From: Sulfurospirillum sp. SCADC
GTDB taxonomy: Bacteria; Campylobacterota; Campylobacteria; Campylobacterales; Sulfurospirillaceae
Length of the DNA stretch: 64,000 bases
Direction: 5' to 3'
Assembly: GCF_000743525.1 (NCBI RefSeq)
Contig: NZ_JQGK01000014.1
Location: forward strand, 1-64,000
The position numbers and the translations under genes are program-made. The notes beneath the pieces were generated by a model. That model searched no databases and had not been told where the DNA came from. It saw nothing but the letters and a program-made list of their open reading frames with translations. Of the stretch, positions 18,425 to 26,820 are shown in pieces (the first letter of the stretch is position 1; each line of letters starts with the position of its first letter).

Positions 18425-19489
18425 ATGCGTTTTGGTTTAACACTGGTGACTCTTATGGTAGGCTTTATGTCATTCGCCCACGCGGCAAATGATGCGAAAG
18501 TTTATACCTTAACACTTGCCACAACATGGGCAGAGCAAGTACCTTTTTTAGGAACAGCGCCTGCAACACTGGCACAAACTGTTGAGACGATGTCCAATGG
18601 ACGTTTAAAAATCAAGATTGATTCACCCAACAAACACAAATCCCCTTTTGGCGTGATGGATATGGTTAAAGCGGGTCAATACGATCTTGCTTATACCGCT
18701 TCGTACTACTACAAAGGAAAAGACTATAAATTGGTCTTCTTTACCACCGTCCCCTTTGGTATGCTGATCAGCGAGCAATATGCGTGGTATAACTATGGTG
18801 GCGGCAAAGAGTTGGCAGAGAAAGTGTACAGCACACACGGTCTTATCTCTTATCCAATGGGAACAACGGGGATGCAAATGGGAGGATGGTTTAAAAATGA
18901 GATCAAATCCTTAGCAGACCTCAAAGGCTTGAAATTTCGCATTCCAGGACAAGGTGGCGAAGTCATGGCAAAACTGGGCGTGAATGCGATGAGCACCCCT
19001 CCCGGAGAGCTCTACACCGCACTTGAGCGCAATACCATCGACGCGGTTGAGTGGATCAGCCCTGTGTTTGACTTCTCTATGGGCTTTCACAAACTCGCCA
19101 ATTACTACTACACAGGATGGCAAGAGCCTGCAAGCGAAATTCAAATGCTCGCCAATAAAAAGAAAATCGAAGCGTTACCAGCTGATTTAAGAGCGATCCT
19201 AGAAGTGGCTATTCGTTCAGTAGGAAGTCAGTTAATGGAGCAAGCAACGCACGCCAATGCAGAAGCTTGGGCAAATATTGCCAAAGAGTATCCAAATGTT
19301 AAAGTGCAGCAATTCCCTTCCGATGTTATGGCGGCACTTAAAAAAGCTGCACACGAAATCGAAGATGAACAAGCAGCAAAAGACCCTGTCTTTAAAGAGA
19401 TTTTAGAATCTCAACGTGCGTACTTAGCGAAAGTGCGACCTTGGACACTGATGGGTGAATACGGATATTTGAAACAACTCGAAAAATAA
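18425..19489 (+). CDS. orphan TRAP transporter substrate-binding protein (DctP family)
   Basis: 354 residues with a signal peptide (MRFGLTLVTLMVGFMSFAHA). The DctP fold is clear: LKGLKFRIPGQGGEVMAKLGVNAMSTPPGELYTALERNTIDAVEW, then YYYTGWQEPASEIQMLANKKK. The GWQEP block and the arginine in FRIPGQGG resemble the branch that binds 2-oxo acids (TakP) or mannitol/chloroaromatic-annotated members, so a carboxylate ligand is likely. No DctQ or DctM membrane subunit is nearby: the upstream gene is valS and a hairpin follows. It must use distant subunits or have another role, such as a sensor ligand carrier. Confidence 0.88.
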   Translation: MRFGLTLVTLMVGFMSFAHAANDAKVYTLTLATTWAEQVPFLGTAPATLAQTVETMSNGRLKIKIDSPNKHKSPFGVMDMVKAGQYDLAYTASYYYKGKDYKLVFFTTVPFGMLISEQYAWYNYGGGKELAEKVYSTHGLISYPMGTTGMQMGGWFKNEIKSLADLKGLKFRIPGQGGEVMAKLGVNAMSTPPGELYTALERNTIDAVEWISPVFDFSMGFHKLANYYYTGWQEPASEIQMLANKKKIEALPADLRAILEVAIRSVGSQLMEQATHANAEAWANIAKEYPNVKVQQFPSDVMAALKKAAHEIEDEQAAKDPVFKEILESQRAYLAKVRPWTLMGEYGYLKQLEK

Positions 19490-19498
19490 GAGAGTTTA

Positions 19499-19536
19499 AG
19501 GGCTTTTACCGTTTTACATGTAACGGTAAAAGCCCT
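19499..19536. terminator. bidirectional hairpin with the iterated palindrome as its loop
   Basis: Fifteen-base arms (core GGCTTTTACCGTT / AACGGTAAAAGCC) enclose TTACATGT, so TTACATGTAA at 19514-19523 forms the loop and first pair. It lies between the convergent TRAP gene and mogA. The U-tract is weak on both sides. It is probably a shared terminator. Confidence 0.75.
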
Positions 19537-19555
19537 CTTCTGCTTGCCTCGTTGC

Positions 19556-20083
19556 TTACGCTTTGGGGCGAAAAGGTTTCATTACTGCTTCGTTACATGT
19601 AAGAAAAGGTCCCTCTAAAAGATCGATGCAATAAGGAACGGCTGGGAAGACTGCGTCTAAACACTCACGAATGGATTTTGGTTTTCCTGGAAGGTTAATG
19701 ATCAAACTGCGACCTCGAATACCCGCCGTTTGACGCGATAAAATCGCCGTTGGAACGTACTTAAGACTGACTTGACGCATAAGCTCTCCAAACCCTGGCA
19801 TCATCTTCTCGCACACCGCTTCCGTGGCTTCAGGGGTGACATCTCGAAGCGCAGGACCGGTACCTCCTGTGGTGACAATCAGACAACATCCTTGTTCATC
19901 CGCCATATCTTTGAGTGCCTCTTCAATAAGACTCTGCTCATCAGGAATCACTTCGTAAACACTCTCCCACTCAGAGCTTAAATACTCGCTTAATGTCGCA
20001 ATAATGGCTTTGCCAGAGAGGTCTTCATACACACCGGCACTCGCACGATCCGACACGGTTAAAATGCCAATTTTTGCTTTCAC
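19556..20083 (-). CDS. mogA: molybdopterin adenylyltransferase
   Basis: 175 residues, MogA/MoaB-like fold. It activates molybdopterin by adenylation before metal insertion. The signature TTGGTGPALRDVTPEAT and the start KIGILTVSDRASAGVYEDLSG are clear, as is GRSLIINLPGKPKSIRECL. The start codon is GTG with TAGGAG upstream, and GTGA overlaps the panE stop. Molybdopterin enzymes are abundant in Sulfurospirillum-like respirers. One iterated palindrome is read as LTCN near the C-terminus. Confidence 0.95.
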   Translation of the reverse strand: MKAKIGILTVSDRASAGVYEDLSGKAIIATLSEYLSSEWESVYEVIPDEQSLIEEALKDMADEQGCCLIVTTGGTGPALRDVTPEATEAVCEKMMPGFGELMRQVSLKYVPTAILSRQTAGIRGRSLIINLPGKPKSIRECLDAVFPAVPYCIDLLEGPFLTCNEAVMKPFRPKA

Positions 20084-21021
20084 TGTTTTTCTCCTAATTT
20101 AAATTCTAGTAACGTCGAAATCGTTTTGGTATACGGTGCATCTACACCGATTTGATGGAGGGCGCGAATCACAACACCGCAAATCTCTTCGATCTCAATG
20201 CTTCGTCCCTGCTCCAAATCCACCAACATCGAAGGTTTGATCGAATCAAAATGCTTGATCAGCTCAAACATCGCCTCAACATCGGCTTCGGTAATCTTTA
20301 CATGTAAAGCGCGCGCTGCCGCTGCCGTTTCGTGCATCAACCCTTGTACAATGGACGAGAGCTTCGTATGATCAAATAAAACACCTGTTTTCACCTCTAA
20401 AAGTGCACACAAAGCATTGACGCCATTATTAATAATCAGCTTTTTCCAAAGCTCTTGCTCAATGTCATACGTGGTTTGGGTCGGAATGCCTGCTTCATTA
20501 AACGTTGTAGCCAACGTTTCTAAAAAAGCTTCATTCTCAGAGGTTGTGCGCATCATCCCTAAAATCGTCTCAGCAGAACCCACCGCATTCACGCATCCGG
20601 GAGCTACAACGTGGGCTCCAATTTTACGGGTTAATCCGCCTATGACAAACTCTTCCGCGAAATAGTCGCATAAAATCGCCTCATTTTCAACACCATTTTG
20701 CAAAGAGACAATGTAGGGAGGTTTGATCTGTCGTTTGAGCCACTCAGCCAAAGAGGCTGAAGCTTCACGCGTTGCTGTAGATTTTGTTACGAGTAAAATG
20801 ACATCATAATGGTGTGGATCAAGATGCGAAAGGGCTTCCATATCTAACGCTTTTACAGGATGAGAGAAGTGAAGCGTTGGGTGAGAAAGGACAAGCCCAT
20901 TGGTCTGTAAAGCGTCTAAATGCGCACCTCGCGCGACCAACAAAACCTCATGCCCCGCTTCCAATAACTTGGCGGCGATGTAGCTCCCTACTCCGCCAGC
21001 ACCAAAGATGATAATGTTCAT
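20080..21021 (-). CDS. panE: 2-dehydropantoate 2-reductase (ketopantoate reductase family)
   Basis: 313 residues. An N-terminal NADP-binding Rossmann motif IIFGAGGVGSYIAAKLLEAG is followed by LLVTKSTATREA, the active-site region VSLQNGVENEA and WKKLIINNGVNALCALLEVKTG with the catalytic lysine. It reduces ketopantoate to pantoate in the coenzyme A pathway, though some family members act on other 2-oxo acids. Four-base overlaps link it to hisD upstream and mogA downstream. Confidence 0.9.
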   Translation of the reverse strand: MNIIIFGAGGVGSYIAAKLLEAGHEVLLVARGAHLDALQTNGLVLSHPTLHFSHPVKALDMEALSHLDPHHYDVILLVTKSTATREASASLAEWLKRQIKPPYIVSLQNGVENEAILCDYFAEEFVIGGLTRKIGAHVVAPGCVNAVGSAETILGMMRTTSENEAFLETLATTFNEAGIPTQTTYDIEQELWKKLIINNGVNALCALLEVKTGVLFDHTKLSSIVQGLMHETAAAARALHVKITEADVEAMFELIKHFDSIKPSMLVDLEQGRSIEIEEICGVVIRALHQIGVDAPYTKTISTLLEFKLGEKQ

Positions 21022-22313
21022 TTTTGAGAAAGGCGAACGCGCACACTCGCTTCATGCGCTCCAAGACCCTCAGTGTGGGCTAGAAGCGCACACGCCTCAC
21101 CGATCTCATCGATGCCCTGCTTACTCATGCTGATGATCGAAGAGCGCTTCAAGAAGTTCTCAACACCCAACGGTGAGTAAAACTTTGCCGTACCTCCCGT
21201 TGGAAGCGTGTGGTTTGGCCCTGCGATATAATCGCCAATCGGCTCAGGCGTATAAGAGCCCATAAAAATAGCACCAGCATGGCGAATTTTAGGAAGGAGA
21301 TCAAACGGGTGTGATGTCACGATTTCTAAGTGTTCTGGAGCGATTTGATTCATCAACTCCACCGCTTCATCCATCGAAGCGGTGACAATAATAGCACCTC
21401 GCTCTTTGATAGAGACTTCCGCAATCGCTTTGCGTTCCAGTGTCTCAAGCCACGCATACACTTCCGTGTGTGTTTTCTCCGCAATCTCAAGTGAAGGGGT
21501 AATCAAAATGGAGCTTGCCATCTCATCGTGCTCTGCTTGAGAGAGTAGATCGATCGCTAAAAGATGCGGATCGGCACTCGTGTCAGCAAGGACTCCAATT
21601 TCGCTAGGACCTGCGATCATATCGATGTTGACATCGCCAAAAACGAGTTTTTTAGCCGTTGCGACAAAGATATTACCCGGTCCCGTGATAACGTCTACTT
21701 TGGGAATACTCTCAGTACCATACGCCATAGCACCAATCGCACTCGCCCCACCGACTTTAAACGCCTTTGTGATGCCACAGAGGTGCATTGCCGCAAGTAA
21801 AAGGGGATTGAGCTCATTATGAGGAGCAGGTGTACAAACCACAATCTCTTTAACCCCCGCCACAATGGCAGGAATCGCATTCATCAACAAACTGCTTGGG
21901 TATGCCGCTTTGCCGCCTGGAATGTAAAGCCCTGCACGGTCGACGGGTGTCACTTTTTGACCTAAAACCGTTCCATTGTCTTCAAAATCAAGCCATGATT
22001 TTGGCATGAGTTTTTCATGGTACGCATAAATGCGTTTATACGCAAGCTCTAGCGCCTCTTTGAGTTTAACATCCAACGCATCATAGGCTTTTTTCATATC
22101 AGCGGTTTTCACTTCAAGCGCTTCATCGCTTTCAACATGCCATTTATCGAATTTTTCAATGTGATTTTTTAGAGCGCTGTTGCCCTCAGCTTTAATCTCA
22201 GAAAGGATTCCTCCTACAATTTTGGAGACATTTTCCATATCCATATTCCCACGACGGAGCAGTTCATCAAACTTAGCTTGAAAAGTTGGTTCATTGGTTT
22301 TTAAAAGTAACAT
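21018..22313 (-). CDS. hisD: histidinol dehydrogenase
   Basis: 431 residues. It oxidises histidinol to histidine in two NAD-dependent steps. Visible are DRAGLYIPGGKAAYPSSLLM, GPGNIFVATAKKLVFG, DMIAGPSEIGVLAD, the zinc ligands in SQAEHDEMAS and the catalytic pair in NQIAPEHLEI, plus GPNHTLPTGGTAKF. It is the first gene of hisD-panE-mogA, an operon of unrelated cofactor and amino-acid genes. No other his gene is in the window. Confidence 0.97.
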   Translation of the reverse strand: MLLLKTNEPTFQAKFDELLRRGNMDMENVSKIVGGILSEIKAEGNSALKNHIEKFDKWHVESDEALEVKTADMKKAYDALDVKLKEALELAYKRIYAYHEKLMPKSWLDFEDNGTVLGQKVTPVDRAGLYIPGGKAAYPSSLLMNAIPAIVAGVKEIVVCTPAPHNELNPLLLAAMHLCGITKAFKVGGASAIGAMAYGTESIPKVDVITGPGNIFVATAKKLVFGDVNIDMIAGPSEIGVLADTSADPHLLAIDLLSQAEHDEMASSILITPSLEIAEKTHTEVYAWLETLERKAIAEVSIKERGAIIVTASMDEAVELMNQIAPEHLEIVTSHPFDLLPKIRHAGAIFMGSYTPEPIGDYIAGPNHTLPTGGTAKFYSPLGVENFLKRSSIISMSKQGIDEIGEACALLAHTEGLGAHEASVRVRLSQK

Positions 22314-22339
22314 GATTGATCCTCTTTATAAGTGCTTTA

Positions 22340-23212
22340 TTATAGCATATTTGCCTTACGCACATACCTCTGTAGCATCGAAGCATTGCCTAAAATGCCT
22401 CCTTGATGGAGATAGATGGGTGTTCCATCCAGCAAAGGCAGATGCTCCAATAAAGCACTCCAACCGACAGGGTCGTACAGCAAATCAAACTCCACACCCA
22501 TCTCATTACGTAAACGTTGCCATAATACATACAATTCTATGTATAATTTTCCATAGTGGTATTTGTGTTTGGTTTCTAAAATAGTGGGCAAATGTGTCAG
22601 ATCAGGCACAACCATTTTCCACTGCTTTTGCAAATACGCGCTGTCCCCAACGGTGTTACATGTAAAGACCGGAAAGGGTAGATACTTTTGCAAAAAGAGT
22701 GCCGTGGTGCCCGTGCCAGAGGGTAAAAAGAGGTAAGGATTGGAAATGGCATGCGTTTGAATATCTGCTAAAAGTTCGTTCGCTAAAATCTTAACGCCCT
22801 CTTCTGCCTCTTTTTGCCTGCCCCCTTCGTTTACATGTAAACTCTTGGCATCGAGCCAACGAAGCACTTCCTCTTCACGCGTCTGAGATTCGATGATATT
22901 CATGCCATTTGTCAATGCTTCTTTGTAATTACCGATGGGATTTTCTTTGAGAAACCGTGGAATATGATCACACACATAAATAAATTCCCACCCTTTTAGT
23001 CGCGCTAAAACGGAGAGTGAATACATGGCGTTGGATTGGTTGGAACCTGAACTTACCACACGTTGGATATGGGGAAAATCATGATTTAAGAAGTAGTGAA
23101 ATTTACGGGCTTTATTGCCTGAAAAATCTTTATCTAAAAGATCATCGCGTTTAAGATAAAAAGTCTGATGGTTGAACGTTCGTTTTTCAAAGGGGGAAGA
23201 AGGAAAAAACAT
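22340..23212 (-). CDS. PLP-dependent ACC deaminase / D-cysteine desulfhydrase-like protein
   Basis: 290 residues, fold-type II PLP enzyme. The PLP lysine is in DFSGNKARKFHYFL (near residue 36) and VSSGSNQSNAMYSLSVLA is the phosphate and substrate loop. PSGTGTTALFLQKYLP is the second glycine loop. Members include 1-aminocyclopropane-1-carboxylate deaminase and D-cysteine desulfhydrase. The substrate cannot be told here. The start ATG at 23210-23212 has no usable SD, because a TTACATGTAA copy (23215-23224) occupies that position. Another two copies in the gene read FTCN and LHVN. Confidence 0.8.
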   Translation of the reverse strand: MFFPSSPFEKRTFNHQTFYLKRDDLLDKDFSGNKARKFHYFLNHDFPHIQRVVSSGSNQSNAMYSLSVLARLKGWEFIYVCDHIPRFLKENPIGNYKEALTNGMNIIESQTREEEVLRWLDAKSLHVNEGGRQKEAEEGVKILANELLADIQTHAISNPYLFLPSGTGTTALFLQKYLPFPVFTCNTVGDSAYLQKQWKMVVPDLTHLPTILETKHKYHYGKLYIELYVLWQRLRNEMGVEFDLLYDPVGWSALLEHLPLLDGTPIYLHQGGILGNASMLQRYVRKANML

Positions 23213-23229
23213 GTTTACATGTAAAGAGG

Positions 23230-23254
23230 AAGAAGCCCCAAGATGAGGCTTCTT
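23230..23254 (-). terminator. hairpin terminator after fba
   Basis: Arms AAGAAGCC / GGCTTCTT with a nine-base loop, four bases beyond the fba stop codon on the minus strand. The minus-strand sequence that follows is CTCTTT, a modest U-tract. Confidence 0.65.
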
Positions 23255-23258
23255 TTAA

Positions 23259-24335
23259 TTAACAACGATCTAAACAATTGAGATCGGCAAAGGCTTTGAG
23301 TAAGCGACTTTTGATCGCTTCTTCGCCAGGACGAAGCCATTTACGTGGATCATAGTATTTTTTATTGGGTTTATCTTCACCTTCTGGATTACCGATTTGT
23401 CCTTGAAGGTAAGGCGCGTATTTTTCAACATACCCTTTAACCCCTTCCCAAAACGCCCACTGGGTATCGGTGTCGATGTTCATCTTGATGACGCCGTACC
23501 CTACGGCTTCACGAATGTCACTAAGTTCGCTTCCGCTTCCACCGTGAAATACAAAATTGACAGGTTTGGCATCGGTTTTAAATTTTTTCTCAATGTATTT
23601 TTGAGAATTATCCAAGATTTTAGGTGTCAAATTGACGTTGCCTGGTTTATAGACACCATGCACATTACCAAAAGAGGCGGCAATGGTAAAATTAGGGCTG
23701 ATTTTCAAAAGCTCTTCGTACGCATACGCCACATCTTGTGGTTGTGTGTAAAGGGCTGCATTATCCATATGGGTGTTATCCACGCCATCTTCTTCGCCAC
23801 CCGTACACCCAAGCTCAATTTCAAGCGTCATCCCTAGTTTACTCATACGTTTGAGGTAAGAGACACAGGTCTGTACATTTTGCTCTAGTGGTTCTTCGGA
23901 AAGATCCAACATGTGAGAGCTAAAAAGGGGTTTGCCTGTTTTGGTAAAATGCACTTCACTGGCACTAAGAAGCTCATCGATCCATGGAAGCAGTTTGCGT
24001 GCAGCATGATCGGTATGTAAAATCACAGCAACCCCGTACGCTTCAGCCAATGTGTGTACATGTAAAGCACCACTGATCGCACCAAGCACGCCTGCTTTAA
24101 GGCCATTAACACCTTTTCCTGCATAAAACTCAGCTCCACCATTGGAGAACTGAACAATCACAGGAGAATTAGCCGCTTTGGCTGCCTCCAAAACTGCATT
24201 GATCGAATTTGTACCTACGACATTCACAGCTGGAATGGCAAATTGGTTTGCTTTTGCAATCGCAAAAACCTTCTGCAGATCACTTCCTGTAACAACACCC
24301 GGTTTGACAAAATCAAAAATTTTTGCATTTACCAT
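23259..24335 (-). CDS. fba: class II fructose-bisphosphate aldolase
   Basis: 358 residues from the ATG at 24335. This start matches the known beginning (xAKIFDFVKPGVVTGSDLQKVF) and has AAAGGC upstream, while a start at 24377 would add 14 residues from the repeat element. It is a zinc enzyme: ILHTDHAARKLLPW carries the metal-binding histidines, GCTGGEEDGVDNT the monovalent-cation loop and NFVFHGGSGSELSDI the phosphate site. It splits or forms fructose-1,6-bisphosphate in glycolysis and gluconeogenesis. The neighbour order fba-peb4 is also known in C. jejuni. Confidence 0.96.
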   Translation of the reverse strand: MVNAKIFDFVKPGVVTGSDLQKVFAIAKANQFAIPAVNVVGTNSINAVLEAAKAANSPVIVQFSNGGAEFYAGKGVNGLKAGVLGAISGALHVHTLAEAYGVAVILHTDHAARKLLPWIDELLSASEVHFTKTGKPLFSSHMLDLSEEPLEQNVQTCVSYLKRMSKLGMTLEIELGCTGGEEDGVDNTHMDNAALYTQPQDVAYAYEELLKISPNFTIAASFGNVHGVYKPGNVNLTPKILDNSQKYIEKKFKTDAKPVNFVFHGGSGSELSDIREAVGYGVIKMNIDTDTQWAFWEGVKGYVEKYAPYLQGQIGNPEGEDKPNKKYYDPRKWLRPGEEAIKSRLLKAFADLNCLDRC

Positions 24336-24360
24336 GAAAACGCCTTTTATTTCAATTTTT

Positions 24361-24431
24361 ATACGCCTTATGGGCAAAGCCCAAAAAGCTACGCTGCACT
24401 ATGCACTAAAGCTTGCCTCTTTGAGGCAGAA
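24361..24431 (+). repeat. structured intergenic repeat, copy A
   Basis: Element of about 70 bases beginning ATACGCC. Hairpin 1 is GGGC-AAA-GCCC (24372-24382). Then come GCTACGCT and GCACTAAAGCT, hairpin 3 GCCTC-TTT-GAGGC (24416-24428) and the trailer AGAA. It lies just upstream of the fba start on the minus strand. Related copies are at 26174, 41593 and 60065. Confidence 0.75.
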
Positions 24432-24536
24432 TTAAATCAGTATTAACATGCCTTAGATAATTGCCACTAGAGGACATGTAACATCACATATCGAAAGGCT
24501 ATTTGCCTCTATTTTTAAAAAACAAGATTTTTGTGA

Positions 24537-24565
24537 AAAGCCTTGTCTTTTTACGACAAGGCTTT
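24537..24565 (-). terminator. terminator after peb4
   Basis: Perfect 11-base arms AAAGCCTTGTC / GACAAGGCTTT with a seven-base loop, 13 bases past the peb4 stop. The loop and flanks are T/A rich. It separates the peb4 and fba transcripts. Confidence 0.8.
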
Positions 24566-24577
24566 CAATTTTTGAAG

Positions 24578-25390
24578 TTATTTAATCGTTACTTTTGCAT
24601 TTTTTCTAAGTGTTTTTGCTTTATCCGCTACTAAAACACGGAATTTTTCCATTTTTAAGCCATTTTCAATTTGTGCTTTTACCACGTCAAACGTTGCTTT
24701 CTCAGCCGCTTTGGTATCTTCGACTAAAATAACATGGAAACCAAATTGTGTTTGAACAGGTGTTTTAGTGATTTCACCTTTTTTAAGTGCAAATGCTGCA
24801 TCTGAGAAAGGTTTTACCATTTGATTGGCTGCAAACCAACCAAGCTCTCCGCCACCTTGACCGCTAGGACCTGTTGATTTACTCGTTGCAAGCTCAACAA
24901 ATTTGTCATTGAGTTTTTGACCGCTTAGACCATCAAGTTCTTTAATGACATCTTTCGCTTCTTGCTCCGTTTTAACAAGTACGTGTCTTGCTTTAACCGT
25001 TGCTGGTTGCATAAATTTGTCAGCGTTTTTGTCATAATAATCTTTCACATCTTTTGCATCTACTTTAACGCCATCGTAGATTTTTTTCATCCAAACTTCA
25101 AGGGCAAGGTCTGCTTTGATGCGTTTAAGGGCTTCAGCATAATCTTTCTCTTTTTCAACACCACTTTTAGTTGCTTCCGTCGTCAAAAGTTTACGCTCAA
25201 CCGCTTGCTCAACAATTTTTTGTTTTGCATCAGCAGGAAGCTCTTCAAACTTTGCACCTTGCATTGCGCGCATAAGCACTGCAATGTCTTGATCGTTTAC
25301 ATCTTCACCGTTGACAGTTGCATAAACTGTTGCATTTAAACTTACACTTAATACTGCCGCAGCAATACTGCTTAGAATAACTTTTTTCAC
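24578..25390 (-). CDS. periplasmic peptidyl-prolyl isomerase, PEB4/SurA-like
   Basis: 270 residues with a signal peptide (MKKVILSSIAAAVLSVSLNA). An N-terminal SurA-like chaperone segment of about 110 residues is followed by a parvulin domain with VKARHVLVKTEQEAKDVIKEL, GPSGQGGGELGWFAANQMVKPFSDAAFALKKGEIT and TQFGFHVILVED. It matches C. jejuni PEB4/CBF2, a major antigen that helps fold outer-membrane proteins. The neighbouring fba gene is the same as in C. jejuni. It is monocistronic, with a TACAAT-like -10 on the minus strand near 25419. Confidence 0.93.
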   Translation of the reverse strand: MKKVILSSIAAAVLSVSLNATVYATVNGEDVNDQDIAVLMRAMQGAKFEELPADAKQKIVEQAVERKLLTTEATKSGVEKEKDYAEALKRIKADLALEVWMKKIYDGVKVDAKDVKDYYDKNADKFMQPATVKARHVLVKTEQEAKDVIKELDGLSGQKLNDKFVELATSKSTGPSGQGGGELGWFAANQMVKPFSDAAFALKKGEITKTPVQTQFGFHVILVEDTKAAEKATFDVVKAQIENGLKMEKFRVLVADKAKTLRKNAKVTIK

Positions 25391-25478
25391 TAAGATCCTT
25401 TTATAAATTAATACGCGTATTGTACCCCAAATCTTATTACTATTTCTTAAATGAAATGTTAATTTTAAGGATTATCGG

Positions 25479-25484
25479 TATAAT
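25479..25484 (+). promoter_or_regulatory. -10 box of nth
   Basis: TATAAT preceded by an AT-rich stretch without a clear -35, 25 bases before the nth ATG. Confidence 0.55.
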
Positions 25485-25508
25485 TTTTCAAAAACAGATG
25501 AGAATGAC

Positions 25509-26150
25509 ATGAAAAAAGCCACCCAAAAAGAGATTGCAGCGATTAAAGCGCTCTTTTTAGAACACTATGCAACCGCCGTTACCGAACTTAAATACAACTC
25601 TTTATACGAACTCTTAGTCTCGGTGATGCTCTCAGCCCAATGCACCGATAAACGGGTCAATCTCATCACCCCAGCGCTATTTGAGCGCTATCCTGATGCT
25701 ACGTCACTTTCCGTTGCCGATCTTGATGAGGTCAAATTGTTCATCAACTCCTGCTCTTTTTTTAACAATAAAGCGGTCAATCTACTCAAAATGGCTCAAA
25801 AAGTGGTCGAGCTTTATGATGGTGAAATTCCTTTAGATGAGCAAAAACTGATGGGACTCGCAGGTGTGGGGCAAAAAACGGCGCATGTCGTCATGATCGA
25901 ATACGCCAATGCCAATTTAATGGCAGTCGACACCCATGTGTTTCGTGTATCACACCGTTTGGGGCTTTCAAGTGCTAAAACCGCGATTAAAACCGAAGAA
26001 GAGTTGACGAAGATTTTTAAAAATGATCTGCACACCCTTCACCAAGCGATGGTGCTTTTTGGCAGATACACCTGTAAAGCCGTCCATCCCATGTGTGAAG
26101 TCTGTTTTTTAAAAGAGCTGTGTAAAACAACCCAAACGTTTAAGGTTTGA
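25509..26150 (+). CDS. nth: endonuclease III
   Basis: 213 residues. A DNA glycosylase/AP lyase that removes oxidised pyrimidines. The helix-hairpin-helix is LMGLAGVGQKTAHVVM with the catalytic lysine, and the catalytic aspartate is in AVDTHVFRVSHRLGL. The [4Fe-4S] cluster ligands follow C-x6-C-x2-C-x5-C (CKAVHPMCEVCFLKELC). It is monocistronic, and its 3' flank is immediately followed by the hairpin of structured repeat copy B. Confidence 0.96.
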   Translation: MKKATQKEIAAIKALFLEHYATAVTELKYNSLYELLVSVMLSAQCTDKRVNLITPALFERYPDATSLSVADLDEVKLFINSCSFFNNKAVNLLKMAQKVVELYDGEIPLDEQKLMGLAGVGQKTAHVVMIEYANANLMAVDTHVFRVSHRLGLSSAKTAIKTEEELTKIFKNDLHTLHQAMVLFGRYTCKAVHPMCEVCFLKELCKTTQTFKV

Positions 26151-26151
26151 T

Positions 26152-26170
26152 AGAGTTTCTGCAAAACTCT
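26152..26170 (+). terminator. hairpin terminator after nth
   Basis: Arms AGAGTTT / AAACTCT around a five-base loop, followed by TTTA, two bases after the nth stop. An equivalent AGAGTTCT hairpin precedes repeat copy D at 60041, so this terminator may be a standard leading part of that element. Confidence 0.65.
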
Positions 26171-26173
26171 TTA

Positions 26174-26232
26174 CACGCTTTTGAAGCAAAGCTTCAAAAA
26201 GCTACGCTAACGCTGAGTATACTTGAGCAGAA
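26174..26232 (+). repeat. structured intergenic repeat, copy B (diverged 3' part)
   Basis: Starts CACGC. Hairpin 1 is TGAAGC-AAA-GCTTCA (26182-26196), followed by AAAAGCTACGCTAACGCT and a weak third hairpin, then the shared trailer CAGAA. The CTAAAGCTAG spacer of the other copies is missing. It lies between convergent nth and the redoxin gene. A further GCACC-TTT-GGTGC hairpin follows at 26240-26252. Confidence 0.65.
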
Positions 26233-26253
26233 AGCCCACGCACCTTTGGTGCT

Positions 26254-26817
26254 TTAACCCGTAACAGTGTCGATCCATTTAATGGAGCAGCCTTGTGATG
26301 GGTGTTGCACTTTGGGGGCATCTTGCTTACTAAAGAGCATCATCACCGCTTCTCTAAGGTCTTCTTCTTTGACACTGCGCGCATCTTGCCAGTTATCATC
26401 CAATCTTCCATGATAGTAGAGCTTCGCTTCACCATCAAATAAGAATATGTCAGGCGTACACACCGCACCCAAACTTTTGGCGACATCTTGGTTTTCATCG
26501 ATCAGATAAGGAAAGTCGATGTTCATCTCTGCAATTTTGTCGAGCATATGCGAAGGCGAATCTTCAGGATAATTGGGGTGAATGTTAGGATTGATCGCCA
26601 CGGTGGTAATGTCAAGTTTCTTTGCAAATTCAGCCACAGCGATGAGTCGCTTCCAAATAGCATTAGAATACGGGCAGTGATTACACATCACCGCAATCAA
26701 AAAGCCACCTTTTCCAAACAGCTCTTGGCTCTTAAAACGTTTTCCATTAGGATCTTCAAGTTCAAAATGTTCGAGTGTTTTACCCAGTTCAACAGATGCT
26801 GAGTGTATGAGTGACAT
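26254..26817 (-). CDS. thioredoxin-family redoxin (AhpC/TSA-like)
   Basis: 187 residues. A thioredoxin fold with the N-terminal pattern LGKTLEHFELEDPNGKRFKSQELFG and a single reactive-cysteine motif VMCNHCPYSNAIWKRL (near residue 43). A later cis-proline loop is AVCTPDIFLFD. There is no signal peptide, so it is cytoplasmic. The NHCPY motif is typical of a widespread redoxin group annotated as thioredoxin family or thiol-disulfide isomerase, whose substrates are unknown. The gene follows pepD by three bases and is the last of that transcript. Confidence 0.85.
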   Translation of the reverse strand: MSLIHSASVELGKTLEHFELEDPNGKRFKSQELFGKGGFLIAVMCNHCPYSNAIWKRLIAVAEFAKKLDITTVAINPNIHPNYPEDSPSHMLDKIAEMNIDFPYLIDENQDVAKSLGAVCTPDIFLFDGEAKLYYHGRLDDNWQDARSVKEEDLREAVMMLFSKQDAPKVQHPSQGCSIKWIDTVTG

Positions 26818-26820
26818 GGT

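Noticed and set aside
24336-24377. N-terminal extension of fba to 24377
   Set aside because: The extra residues come from the repeat element, while ATG 24335 matches the known aldolase start and has an SD.
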